Source: a bacterium
GTDB taxonomy: Bacteria; Desulfobacterota; JAPLJL01
Length of the DNA stretch: 57,415 bases
NCBI GenBank assembly: GCA_028713675.1
Contig: JAQTNV010000020.1
Location: 1-57,415 of the forward strand
Direction: 5' to 3'
The translations under genes and the position numbers were made by a program. The notes beneath the pieces were generated by a model. It searched no databases, was not told the origin of the DNA, and saw nothing but the letters and a program-made list of their open reading frames with translations. Below are positions 1-7,905 of the stretch, in pieces (positions within the stretch are counted from its first letter, which is position 1; each line of letters opens with the position of its first letter).

Positions 1-36
1 CAAATCCTCCGTTTAATTCGTATAACGCTAGTACCT

Positions 37-66
37 GGGCTGGGGGTAACCCCGGCCCTTTCTTTT
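37..66 (+). terminator. Rho-independent terminator
   Basis: A 9-bp stem (37-45 with 50-58, one G-T wobble), a GTAA loop and a T-rich tail at 59-66 form a good intrinsic terminator reading rightwards. It probably ends a plus-strand gene that lies left of the window, and it faces the convergent minus-strand permease gene whose stop is at 80. Confidence 0.8.
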
Positions 67-79
67 AAAAGCCTTAAAT

Positions 80-1813
80 TTAAATTAGCAACCACAGATT
101 ACAAATCGCCACGCTGATCAGCATAAAAATAAAACCATATTTCATGAAATCCAAAAAACGGATGGGGTGACCGGCCGATTCCGAGATGCCCATGGTAACC
201 ACGTTTGCGCTGGCCCCGATCAAGGTTCCATTCCCGCCCAGGCAGGCCCCCAGGGCTAGGGCCCACCAGAGTACGCCGGTTTCCGCCCCGGGGATGACAT
301 TGGTGAGATAGGCCGTAATGGGCAACATGGTAGCGGTGAAGGGAATATTATCCACGAAGGCGCTCATAATAGCGGAAACCCAAAGAATCAGACAGACAGC
401 TACCGTAAGGTTGCCCTGGGAAAGTTTCAAAACATAATCGGCGACGAGGGATAAAAGCCCGGCTTCCTCTACAGCCCCGACAATGATAAAAAGAAAAACA
501 AAAAAGAGAAGCGTAGACCACTCGATATCTTTCTCTAGAAGTTCAAAAATTTTTATCTTTTTGGTTAGAACACCATAAGCGAAAAGGACTCCTGCTCCGA
601 AAAGGGCGGGGATGCAGACCTCCATTTTCCAGAATCCGTGGCTGGCAAAAAATGCGATTACCACCCCTATGATCAAAAGGCCGTACCGGAGCAAGATCGG
701 GTCCTTGATTCGACAATTTTTTTTCAAGGTCTGAATGAATTCATCAATATTTTTTATCTGCGTCAGGGCATACTGCTTTCGATGGAAAAATCGGTCGTAA
801 AAAACAAGCACGACTAGACATATCAGGCATACCGGGGCGAGGTTCTTAACAAATTGCATAAAAGTCAGGCCAGCGTAGGATCCAATCATAATGTTCGGAG
901 GATCGCCGATCAGGGTAGCGGTGCCCCCGATATTGGAAGCCATCACCTCGGGAATCAGGAGTATCAGCGGCGAGATTTTCATCGCCAGGGCGATTTCGAT
1001 CGTCACCGGGGTATAGAGCAGCATGGTGGTTACGTTGTCCAGGAACGCCGAAGTCACGGCCACAAAAACCATCGAGATCAGAGAAAGGATAAAAAGATTG
1101 CCCCGGGAAATGCGAAAAGACATATAGGCACACCACTGGAAAACGCCGGTGTGTTTCAGAACGCCTACGATAATCATCATTCCGAGAAGCAGAAAAATGA
1201 CGTTCATATCCACCGCGCCGATGGCCCGTTCAAACGAGATAATCCGGTAATCGAGATTTAAGGTTCCCAGGGTATAGGTAGTTAGGAGCATGGTAGTGGC
1301 TCCCAACATGGAGGCAACAGTCCGGTGCAGAATGTCGAAAGAGATCAACAGATAAGTAAGCAGGAAAATAATCGTGGCGATATAAAAAGCGGGACCCAAG
1401 CTCCGAGACAACTCAACGTTATCGACTGTAAAGAAGTTTTGATTCTGGGGAGCGAAATCCTTTTTCCCGAATTCAAGCTCAGCCGAGCGGTAGCTGTTCT
1501 TGGTTACTTCGATCTGGATCCGGGCGGTCTCCGCAGTGTCAGGTGGGAGCCGGAATTCAATCTGATAGCCTCCGTGGGAGGAGGTTTCAACTAAATCAAC
1601 CTCTCCCTGGCTGGAAATAATCTTATGCGGTGTCCCATTGACCAAAACCCGAAGTCGGGCTTCCCGGACCGGTTCCTGATGTGAATCGAAAACGGTCCCG
1701 GAAATGAAGAATGAGCTTTGCGGGTTCTTTATTTCTTCTGCCGAATTAAACCTGGTTAACATCAACAGGAAAAATACGGCCAAAATAAAAATAAGGGATT
1801 TGTTGGATTTCAA
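80..1813 (-). CDS. ArsB/NhaD/P-protein family ion permease with N-terminal periplasmic domain
   Basis: This is a 577-residue polytopic inner-membrane transporter of the ion transporter superfamily (ArsB, NhaD, SLC13, P protein). Two inverted-repeat family signatures are visible: GGTATLIGDPPN near residues 293-304 and GGNGTLIGASAN near 525-536. About 12 hydrophobic segments follow residue 140. Before them come a signal-like segment (residues 1-25) and a soluble region (about 35-130) that looks like a carboxypeptidase-regulatory Ig-like fold (GTVFDSHQEPVREARLRV), presumably periplasmic. The substrate cannot be read from sequence; Na+/H+ exchange or an anion is possible. The start is TTG, with GAGGA about 9 bases upstream. 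The gene looks more A+T-rich than most neighbours. It is separated from the next gene by a terminator. Confidence 0.85.
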   Translation of the reverse strand: MKSNKSLIFILAVFFLLMLTRFNSAEEIKNPQSSFFISGTVFDSHQEPVREARLRVLVNGTPHKIISSQGEVDLVETSSHGGYQIEFRLPPDTAETARIQIEVTKNSYRSAELEFGKKDFAPQNQNFFTVDNVELSRSLGPAFYIATIIFLLTYLLISFDILHRTVASMLGATTMLLTTYTLGTLNLDYRIISFERAIGAVDMNVIFLLLGMMIIVGVLKHTGVFQWCAYMSFRISRGNLFILSLISMVFVAVTSAFLDNVTTMLLYTPVTIEIALAMKISPLILLIPEVMASNIGGTATLIGDPPNIMIGSYAGLTFMQFVKNLAPVCLICLVVLVFYDRFFHRKQYALTQIKNIDEFIQTLKKNCRIKDPILLRYGLLIIGVVIAFFASHGFWKMEVCIPALFGAGVLFAYGVLTKKIKIFELLEKDIEWSTLLFFVFLFIIVGAVEEAGLLSLVADYVLKLSQGNLTVAVCLILWVSAIMSAFVDNIPFTATMLPITAYLTNVIPGAETGVLWWALALGACLGGNGTLIGASANVVTMGISESAGHPIRFLDFMKYGFIFMLISVAICNLWLLI

Positions 1814-1847
1814 AGTAATTTATCCTCAGTATTAACCGACGCCAATA

Positions 1848-1887
1848 TAAAAAAAGAGCCTCCATTCCTTTCAATCGGAATGGCGGC
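1848..1887 (-). terminator. Rho-independent terminator after the spoIID-like gene
   Basis: An 11-bp stem with one mismatch (1858-1868 with 1877-1887, 8-base loop) is followed on the minus strand by a run of T (plus-strand A run at 1849-1855). It lies about 120 bases downstream of the stop of the SpoIID protein and should end that transcript before the permease gene. Confidence 0.8.
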
Positions 1888-2007
1888 CCGGCCACTCAAT
1901 GAAACCTCCGGGAATTTTCGTCCCGGACCCTTTCTATCTTATGTATTAATTATAATGGAAAACTTTCTTTGCTCAAAACATTTCCGGAAAAGCTCATTTC
2001 CCGGACC

Positions 2008-3246
2008 CTAATATTTCCGCTCGATCTTAACTCCCTGGTAGAAATGCTGCAGAATCTGGCGGTAGCTGAAGCCCTTATCGGCCATCCCCTTCGCGCCCCA
2101 CTGGCACATCCCCACCCCGTGGCCCGAGCCGCTCCCGGAAAATTTGATTTCATCCACGGTGGATTCCACCCGGAAATTGGTGCTCTTCAGATTGTCGTAG
2201 CCCAGAAGCCGGCGGAGGTCCTCGCCGCTGTAATCCCGCTTCTGGCCGGAGTCGAAGCCGAACTCGAGTTCCCGGACCCGCCCGCTCGCGGTCCGGTTCC
2301 GGAGCGTGATCTTGGTGATGGCTCCCAGGCTCAGGCGCCGGGACATATCTGACAAGGGAATCTCGTACTTCCAGTAGTAACGGGGTGATTCGGTGCAGTA
2401 GGGGTCCGGCACCGAGCGGAGGTAAGGCATCATCTCCCCCCAGACCGCTTCGGAGTTCTCGGTCCGCCCCCCGCAGCAGGAATGGAACACCGCCTTGATG
2501 ATCCTCCCCTGATAAGTCAGGACCTCCCCCGCGGTGGCCCGGACCGCCGCCGCGGCCCTTTCGTCCTCCAGACCGATCCCCCCGTAAACCTGGTCCAGGA
2601 CCGAGGACTCGAGATCGTAAAGGTCCTTCAGCTTCTTTTCCTTCTGGAAATAGGCATAGGTACGGGCCGCCACCGCCTGCGCCTTGACCGCCTCGGGCGG
2701 CCAGGCGGAGGAAATCTCGTGGTTGATCAATCCCACCAGGTAGCGCTCCAGGTCCATGTCGTTGATCAGGAGCAGGTGGTTCCGCGCGGTCTTCACCACC
2801 TCCACCCGGCCCTGGAACCTTTTCCCGTCGATCCGGATCACCCCGTCGCCGCTGGCGAGGACCAGGTGGGTGGCGGGCCAGGTCCGCTGGTTGATCTTCA
2901 TTCCGCCCGGGGTAAGCGCGATCCGGTAAACCGGGTCGGATTTATCCAGGTCCACCTGCTCGAAACTTGGGAGTTCCCGGATCAGGAGATCCGTCCCCTC
3001 GATCTCCACCGGCGCGCCGGTTTCCTTGATCGAGATCCGGATCGAGGGCGCGTTCCCTGCGTAGGCGGTCGCCACGTAAACCAGGAGCAGGCCGAGCGCG
3101 ATGAAAGCCAGTCCCATGATCCGGAGGACATTCACCGGGATCTCCGGAATCCGGCGGAAGAATTCCCGCATCTTCTCGGGAAAAACGAAATAAGGAATGG
3201 CTTCGATGACGAGGGCCAGACCCAGCGCGGCCAAAAATAACTTCAT
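2008..3246 (-). CDS. DUF2065-SpoIID/LytB fusion, probable peptidoglycan lytic transglycosylase
   Basis: This 412-residue protein has two parts. Residues 1-62 match the small DUF2065 (YjeT) membrane family: two hydrophobic helices around a segment containing PEKMREFFRRIPEIP and LRIMGL. Residues 65-412 are a SpoIID domain, a family that cleaves glycan strands of denuded peptidoglycan. Visible SpoIID marks are HEISSAWPPEAVKAQ with the likely catalytic Glu177, SCCGGRTE, and GHGVGMCQWGAKGMA near the C-terminus. The fusion would anchor the enzyme in the inner membrane with its catalytic part in the periplasm. No sporulation genes are seen here, so a vegetative cell-wall role is more likely. ATG start with a weak ribosome site; a terminator follows. 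Confidence 0.87.
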   Translation of the reverse strand: MKLFLAALGLALVIEAIPYFVFPEKMREFFRRIPEIPVNVLRIMGLAFIALGLLLVYVATAYAGNAPSIRISIKETGAPVEIEGTDLLIRELPSFEQVDLDKSDPVYRIALTPGGMKINQRTWPATHLVLASGDGVIRIDGKRFQGRVEVVKTARNHLLLINDMDLERYLVGLINHEISSAWPPEAVKAQAVAARTYAYFQKEKKLKDLYDLESSVLDQVYGGIGLEDERAAAAVRATAGEVLTYQGRIIKAVFHSCCGGRTENSEAVWGEMMPYLRSVPDPYCTESPRYYWKYEIPLSDMSRRLSLGAITKITLRNRTASGRVRELEFGFDSGQKRDYSGEDLRRLLGYDNLKSTNFRVESTVDEIKFSGSGSGHGVGMCQWGAKGMADKGFSYRQILQHFYQGVKIERKY

Positions 3247-3341
3247 CGCTTATCGCTCATTGTTGTTCCGGTTAAAGGCATAAGACGTGAGAAGTAAGAC
3301 GTAAAACGATGAGGATGACAAGATTGAAAATCCCCCTCTAT

Positions 3342-3361
3342 CCCCCTTTTTACAAAGGGGG
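3342..3361. repeat. Short palindromic element
   Basis: Arms CCCCCTTT (3342-3349) and AAAGGGGG (3354-3361) with a 4-base loop. Such CCCCCTTTTT..AAAGGGGG palindromes are common dispersed repeats in many bacterial genomes. There is no good T run on either strand, so I do not call it a terminator. Confidence 0.6.
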
Positions 3362-3441
3362 AAACTGATAACCTTGTTTCCTGATCACCACTTCCTGATT
3401 CTCTATTGTCCTGATGACCTTGGTTTGCAGGATTTTCCCTG

Positions 3442-3469
3442 CCTGCTACCTGCTACCTACTATCTACGA
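3442..3469. repeat. 7-base tandem array (CCTGCTA type)
   Basis: Four adjacent 7-base words, two of them identical (CCTGCTA) and two diverged (CCTACTA, TCTACGA). It is a member of the heptamer array family described in the findings. Confidence 0.75.
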
Positions 3470-3488
3470 TCTTTTTTATTTTCACTTA

Positions 3489-3544
3489 CATCTCGCCCCT
3501 TGCATCTTGTCCCTTATATCTTTTCCCTTGCATCTTTTCCCTAT
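3489..3544. repeat. 14-base tandem array
   Basis: Four consecutive 14-base copies of a CATCTTTTCCCTTG-like unit at 3489, 3503, 3517 and 3531. Fourteen is twice the period of the other arrays. The last copy overlaps the stop codon of the WecG-like gene at 3541. Confidence 0.8.
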
Positions 3545-4311
3545 TTTCCCCCCGCCAGACGGAATTTAAGAAGATGCAGGAGAAAAGTCAGGTTCCCGAT
3601 GAGGTATCTCCGCCACAGGCGGCGCGGCTCCCGGACCAGGCGGAAAAGCCACTCCATCCTCCGCCTCCGGATCCAGAGCGGGGCCCGGGGCACCGACCCG
3701 GAATAAAAATCCAGAAAAGCCCCCACCCCGATCGCCAGGCGCACCGGGAGCTCCGCGGCCCAGCGGTCAATCAGTTTTTCCTGGATCGGAACCCCCATGC
3801 CGACGAGCAGAAGGTCGGGGCTGGCCGCCCGGATGGAATCCGCCACCCGGGCCTCGTTTTTAAAAAAGCCGGACTCCATCCCCGCCAGTCTGATCCCGGG
3901 GATCTCCCGGGCCAGTCTCTCCCCGCAGGCCTCCACGATCCCGGGCTGTCCTCCCAGCAGATAAACCGACTTCTTGAGCTTCCCGGCCCGTTCGAGGACA
4001 AGGGGCAGGAAATCGGTCCCGCAGAGATTTTCCGGAAAGGGCTTTTTCAAGGTCCGGCCGGCGATTTCCAGTCCCAGCCCGTCGTTCAAAACCAGGTCGG
4101 CCCGGTTCAGCACCTCCCGGAATTCCCGGTCCGAGTAAGCCACGTTCAGGCAGTTGGCGTAAACGAAATAGATCCGCCGGGGCCGGTCTTCCCCGAGAAA
4201 AATTTCCACCCGGTCCAAGACTTCCTGGGTCCGGAGCCGGTCCACCCTGACCCCGAAAATATTCACCGGGTCCAAATTCCGGGCCGCCGAATTTTTACTT
4301 TTTATCTTCAT
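3541..4311 (-). CDS. WecG/TagA/CpsF-family glycosyltransferase
   Basis: This is a GT26 enzyme of the WecG/TagA/CpsF group, which adds N-acetylmannosamine-type sugars to lipid-linked intermediates at the inner face of the cytoplasmic membrane. Family marks are LNDGLGLEIAGR, YLLGGQPGIVEA, LLLVGMGVPIQEKLI and the C-terminal basic stretch WIRRRRMEWLFRLVREP, which usually mediates membrane association. I chose the ATG at 4311 (256 residues). An in-frame ATG at 4347 would add 12 residues encoded inside a dispersed ATTGCGAG-type repeat, which is unlikely to be conserved. Neither start has a clear ribosome site. With the next glycosyltransferase it forms a small surface-glycan group. Confidence 0.88.
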   Translation of the reverse strand: MKIKSKNSAARNLDPVNIFGVRVDRLRTQEVLDRVEIFLGEDRPRRIYFVYANCLNVAYSDREFREVLNRADLVLNDGLGLEIAGRTLKKPFPENLCGTDFLPLVLERAGKLKKSVYLLGGQPGIVEACGERLAREIPGIRLAGMESGFFKNEARVADSIRAASPDLLLVGMGVPIQEKLIDRWAAELPVRLAIGVGAFLDFYSGSVPRAPLWIRRRRMEWLFRLVREPRRLWRRYLIGNLTFLLHLLKFRLAGGK

Positions 4312-4342
4312 AAACAAATATTTGGAAAAACATCCTCTTCCG

Positions 4343-4448
4343 GTCATTGCGAGTCCCGCCTCTGGCGGGACGCGGCAATCTCTCAGATGGCTATTTTAGA
4401 TTGCTTCGCTGCGCTCGCAATGACGGGAAAGTGCGCTCGCAATGACGG
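4343..4448. repeat. Dispersed ATTGCGAG/GCAATCTC palindromic element
   Basis: A REP-like inverted-repeat element: GTCATTGCGAG, a GC-rich hairpin, GGCAATCTC, then GATTGCTTCGC..GCTCGCAATGAC. Related copies lie at 28757-28790, 29941-29980 and 31568-31642. It fills most of the gap between the two glycosyltransferase genes. Confidence 0.75.
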
Positions 4449-4494
4449 TTGAGTGACCACGCCCGTTGGGAGATTGTAAGTTGCCATATATTTA

Positions 4495-5463
4495 TTATTC
4501 AATCCTGAAACTCCGATACAATTCCCGGACCATTCTCAGGTTCTTAAGCCTTTTTTCCGTTTCCGCCCTCTTCCCGGAAACGGCGTTTTTCATCCGCTCG
4601 ATCAGCAACCGGACGGAAATGATGGATAAAACCGCCGCTCTCAAGGTCTCCACCCGGACGGGGGAATAATGCTTGGTAAAGAAATATAGCAGCGACTGGT
4701 AATACCGGAAAAAACTATCCTGCTCGGGGAGATAATAATTCGCCCCCCCGTGGTGGATCACCTCGGCCCCGGGGAAATAATGCGCCTCCCACCCCGCCTT
4801 CACCATCCGGTAGCAGAAATCGGCATCCTCCCAGTAAAGAAAAAAATTGGGATCGAGATCGCCCACTCTTTCCCGGGCCTCCCGCCGGACCAGGAGGCAG
4901 GCGCCGAACAGCGCCGGCACCCGGCGCGGGGCGGGATCCTGGCGGTACATCGAAAACAGGTTCGGGAACCACTTTCCGAAAATCCGCCCCAGGAAAATCC
5001 CCGGCTTGCCTTCCTTGGGGAGCAGCCGGTCCAGTTCCGCCAGGTTGGCCACTTCCTTCAAGACCGAGGGAAATCCGAAGGTGGAGGGCTGGAAACGCCC
5101 GTCCCCGAAGATCAGGCGCGGTCCCACCACGCCCACTTTGGGTGATTGTTCCAGATAATCGATCAGTTTCGAAACCGCCCCGGGCTGCACCCGGGTATCC
5201 GGGTTCAAGAGCAGGAGATACCGGCCCCGGGCCCGGGCCAGGCCCTGGTTATTGGCCCGCGCGAAGCCCAGGTTTTCCCGGTTCAGGCGCAGGTCGACCC
5301 GGGGGAATTCCCTGCCCACCATTCCCCCGATATCTTCCCGCGAGGCGTTGTCAATCACGATCACCTCCGCCTCCATCCCGGCCAGTTCCCGATCCAGGGA
5401 AACCAGGCAATCCCGCAGGAGCTCGGGACGGTCGTAGACGGGGATGATTACAGATATTTCCAT
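4495..5463 (-). CDS. Glycosyltransferase family 2 (WbbL/rhamnosyltransferase-like)
   Basis: A 322-residue GT-A fold glycosyltransferase. The N-terminus MEISVIIPVYDRPE is typical of GT2, the nucleotide/metal motif is NPDTR (residues 87-91), and the region GACLLVRREA..FFLYWEDADFCYRMVKAGW is characteristic of WbbL/RfbF-like enzymes that add rhamnose or related sugars to polysaccharide or glycolipid acceptors. The C-terminal 60 residues are basic and probably bind the membrane. The donor and acceptor sugars cannot be told from sequence. It lies upstream of the WecG-like gene on the same strand and is divergent from the fn3 lipoprotein gene. Confidence 0.88.
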   Translation of the reverse strand: MEISVIIPVYDRPELLRDCLVSLDRELAGMEAEVIVIDNASREDIGGMVGREFPRVDLRLNRENLGFARANNQGLARARGRYLLLLNPDTRVQPGAVSKLIDYLEQSPKVGVVGPRLIFGDGRFQPSTFGFPSVLKEVANLAELDRLLPKEGKPGIFLGRIFGKWFPNLFSMYRQDPAPRRVPALFGACLLVRREARERVGDLDPNFFLYWEDADFCYRMVKAGWEAHYFPGAEVIHHGGANYYLPEQDSFFRYYQSLLYFFTKHYSPVRVETLRAAVLSIISVRLLIERMKNAVSGKRAETEKRLKNLRMVRELYRSFRIE

Positions 5464-5480
5464 TTACAAAACCCGGGTGA

Positions 5481-5509
5481 TTTAAAATCCTTCCTATACT
5501 CCTTATAAT
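5481..5509 (+). promoter_or_regulatory. Sigma70-like promoter for the fn3 lipoprotein-lysA-dapF operon
   Basis: TTTAAA (5481-5486), 17-base spacer, perfect TATAAT (5504-5509). The predicted transcription start near 5516 leaves a short leader before the ATG at 5543 and argues against the ATG at 5516. Confidence 0.55.
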
Positions 5510-5542
5510 ATTCCCATGATAAATAGTATCAGAATTCGGAAC

Positions 5543-6619
5543 ATGAAACATTTAACCTTTATTTTAATGGCGGTTTTTTCCGGACTGCTTTCCGGTTTTT
5601 TCCCGGCCTGCGGGAAAAAGACCTCCCCGATTCCTCCCTCCCTGATCATCCCCCAGCCGATGGGGGAGCCGGTTTTCATCTCCCGCCCGGAAGCCATCTT
5701 TCTGGTCTGGCCCGTTCCGGATAAAAACGTGGATGGAAGCCCGCTGAAAGACCTGAAAGGATTTCAGGTTTACCGCCATTCCGAGGCGTCCGCGGCCGGG
5801 TCCATCGATATCGGCTCCCTGAAATTTGAAAAGCTGATCACGATCGACTACGAATTCCCGAACCCGGCCCGGGCCGAAGGGAAAAAAGTCACTTTCGCGG
5901 ATAAAAACGTTTCGCCCGGACAGCAGTATTTCTATTTTCTCCGGGCTTTCAACCGCCGGGGTTATCAGGGCCCGCCCTCCAATATCATCCGGGTCAACCG
6001 CGCCCAACCCCTGTCCCCGCCCCGCGGCCTGGCCGTTTCCCCCGGTGACCGCTGGGTCCAGCTCTCCTGGCAGCCGCCTGAAAATCCCGCCCCCGGGGGC
6101 CCGGAAACCGTCCTGGCCGGATACAATTTCTACCGGTCCGGGGAGAAAGAGGACATTCCTTTCCTGCCCGCCAACCCCGATCCGATCACCCGGACGGTTT
6201 ACACCGACCTGGGATTGGAAAACAACCGGACTTATTACTACCGGGTTTCGGCCCTGGAAAGAGTCAACGGCAGCCTGAACGAGAGCCCCCTCTCCTCCGC
6301 CGTTTCCGTGCTTCCGGAGGATCACACTCCCCCCCTGCCGCCGCAGGGACTGACCGCGGTCCCGGCCCAGTCCGGCGTGGAACTGCGCTGGGAGCCCAAC
6401 GCCGAAAAGGATCTCGCCGGATACCGGGTCTACCGGGGAAAAGAGCCGGGATTCCGGATGGAGAATCTCACCCCCGCCCCGATCCCGGAACCCGCATACT
6501 TGGATCGCAATGCCGTTCGTGGTAAATCTTACCGGTATCAACTGACCGCGGTGGATTCGGCCCCGGCCCCCAACGAAAGCGAGGCCTCCGAGCCGGTCAA
6601 CCTGCGGGTTCCGAAATGA
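5543..6619 (+). CDS. Lipoprotein with LptM-like N-terminus and fibronectin type III domains
   Basis: A 358-residue secreted lipoprotein. Signal peptide with Cys23 in FPAC, followed at once by CGKKTSPIPPSLIIPQP, which resembles the start of the small lipoprotein LptM/YifL (CGxKGPLxxP). The rest is three fibronectin III-like units (about residues 45-150, 155-255 and 260-357) with typical strands such as VQLSWQPPE, YNFYRSG, VELRWEPN and GYRVYRG. LptM homologues often sit directly before lysA-dapF, as here, and LptM assists assembly of the LptD/E lipopolysaccharide translocon. A related envelope role is inference. I prefer the ATG at 5543 because the upstream ATG (5516) lies at the predicted transcription start. 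Confidence 0.82.
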   Translation: MKHLTFILMAVFSGLLSGFFPACGKKTSPIPPSLIIPQPMGEPVFISRPEAIFLVWPVPDKNVDGSPLKDLKGFQVYRHSEASAAGSIDIGSLKFEKLITIDYEFPNPARAEGKKVTFADKNVSPGQQYFYFLRAFNRRGYQGPPSNIIRVNRAQPLSPPRGLAVSPGDRWVQLSWQPPENPAPGGPETVLAGYNFYRSGEKEDIPFLPANPDPITRTVYTDLGLENNRTYYYRVSALERVNGSLNESPLSSAVSVLPEDHTPPLPPQGLTAVPAQSGVELRWEPNAEKDLAGYRVYRGKEPGFRMENLTPAPIPEPAYLDRNAVRGKSYRYQLTAVDSAPAPNESEASEPVNLRVPK

Positions 6620-6630
6620 GGCAATGAAAA

Positions 6631-7905
6631 ATGCACTATTTTCAATATTCCCGGGGGGAACTGCACGCCGAGGGTATTCCCCTCTCCCGCCTGGTCAAAT
6701 CGGTCGGCACCCCCGCGTATATTTACAGTTACCAGACCCTGGTCCGCCATTTTCAGATTTTTGACGGGGCTTTTTCCGCCCTTCCCCACCTGACCTGCTA
6801 CTCCGTCAAGGCCAACTCCAACCTGGCCCTGCTCCGGATCTTTTCCCGGCTCGGGGGCGGCTTCGATATCGTCTCGCAGGGCGAGCTCGCCCGGGCCCTC
6901 CAGGCCGGGGCCGATCCCCGGCGGATCGTCTTCTCCGGGGTGGGCAAAACCGAAACCGAGCTCGCGGCCGCGGTGCGGGCGGGGGTCCTGCTGATCAACG
7001 TGGAATCAGTCCCGGAGCTCCTGCTCTTGAGCCGCGTGGCGAAAAAATGCAGACGCCGGGTCCGGATCTCCTTCCGCCTGAACCCGGATATCAGCGCCGA
7101 AAGCCATCCTTATCTCACCACCGGCACGCCGGAAAACAAATTCGGGATCGATATCAAGCAGGCCCTCCCGGTTTATCTCCGGGCCGCCCGCCTGCCTTTC
7201 CTCGAGCCAGCCGGGATCGACTGCCACATCGGTTCGCAGATCACTTCCCTGAAACCTTTCGTCGCCGTCCTCGGCAAGCTCAAGGGCCTGATCTCCCGGC
7301 TGGGACGGCTCGGGATCAACATTTCCTACCTCGACCTGGGCGGGGGGCTGGGCATCACCTACCGGGATGAGGTCCCTCCCCATCCGGACGAATACGCCCG
7401 GGTCATCGGGAAAGAACTGAAAGGGTTCCCCGGCTCCCCCTTGGGAATCACGCTGATCCTGGAGCCCGGGCGGGTCATCGTCGGCAACGCCGGCATCCTC
7501 GTGGCCCGGGTCCTCTACTCCAAAAAAGTGGGACGCAAGGAATTCGTGATTACCGACGCCGGGATGAACGACCTGATCCGGCCGGCGCTTTACGATTCCT
7601 TTCATGAAATCATCCCGGTCCGCCCCCGGAAAGGCCCCCGGAAAAAGGTGGACGTGGTCGGACCGATCTGCGAAAGCGGGGATTTCTTCGCCCGGGACCG
7701 GAAGCTGCCGCCCCTCCGGTCGGGGGATCTGCTCGCCGTCATGGGAGCGGGGGCCTACGGCTTTTCCATGTCTTCCAATTACAACTCCCGCCCCCGGGCC
7801 GCCGAGGTCCTGGTCCGGGGCAGTCGCTTCGCGGTCATTCGCCGCCGGGAAAACCAGCAAGACCTGACCCGGGGAGAAATCATCCCCGCCTCCCTGCTCA
7901 AATGA
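6631..7905 (+). CDS. lysA: Diaminopimelate decarboxylase
   Basis: Catalyses the last step of lysine synthesis, meso-diaminopimelate to L-lysine plus CO2, with pyridoxal phosphate. The 424-residue length is normal. The PLP lysine is Lys60 in CYSVKANSN; HIGSQ, the glycine-rich LDLGGGLGI, EPGRVIVGNAG and the active-site PICESGDFF are all present. It is a fold-III decarboxylase, cytosolic and dimeric in the family. It begins 11 bases after the fn3 lipoprotein and its stop overlaps the dapF start (ATGA), so translation is probably coupled. Confidence 0.97.
   Translation: MHYFQYSRGELHAEGIPLSRLVKSVGTPAYIYSYQTLVRHFQIFDGAFSALPHLTCYSVKANSNLALLRIFSRLGGGFDIVSQGELARALQAGADPRRIVFSGVGKTETELAAAVRAGVLLINVESVPELLLLSRVAKKCRRRVRISFRLNPDISAESHPYLTTGTPENKFGIDIKQALPVYLRAARLPFLEPAGIDCHIGSQITSLKPFVAVLGKLKGLISRLGRLGINISYLDLGGGLGITYRDEVPPHPDEYARVIGKELKGFPGSPLGITLILEPGRVIVGNAGILVARVLYSKKVGRKEFVITDAGMNDLIRPALYDSFHEIIPVRPRKGPRKKVDVVGPICESGDFFARDRKLPPLRSGDLLAVMGAGAYGFSMSSNYNSRPRAAEVLVRGSRFAVIRRRENQQDLTRGEIIPASLLK

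Larger units (their letters stand above)
3247..3540. other. Repeat-rich intergenic gap
   Basis: No gene is supported in this gap of nearly 300 bases. It holds a C5T3/A3G5 hairpin (3342-3361), four 7-base words at 3442-3469 and most of a 14-base tandem repeat that runs on to 3544, just across the stop of the next gene. Confidence 0.6.

Noticed and set aside
3342-3361. Hairpin as a terminator of the WecG-like gene
   Set aside because: No T run follows on either strand and it lies about 180 bases from the stop; the sequence is a common dispersed palindrome.
4312-4347. Longer N-terminus of the WecG-like protein
   Set aside because: These 12 codons lie partly in a dispersed ATTGCGAG repeat and add nothing recognisable to the family.
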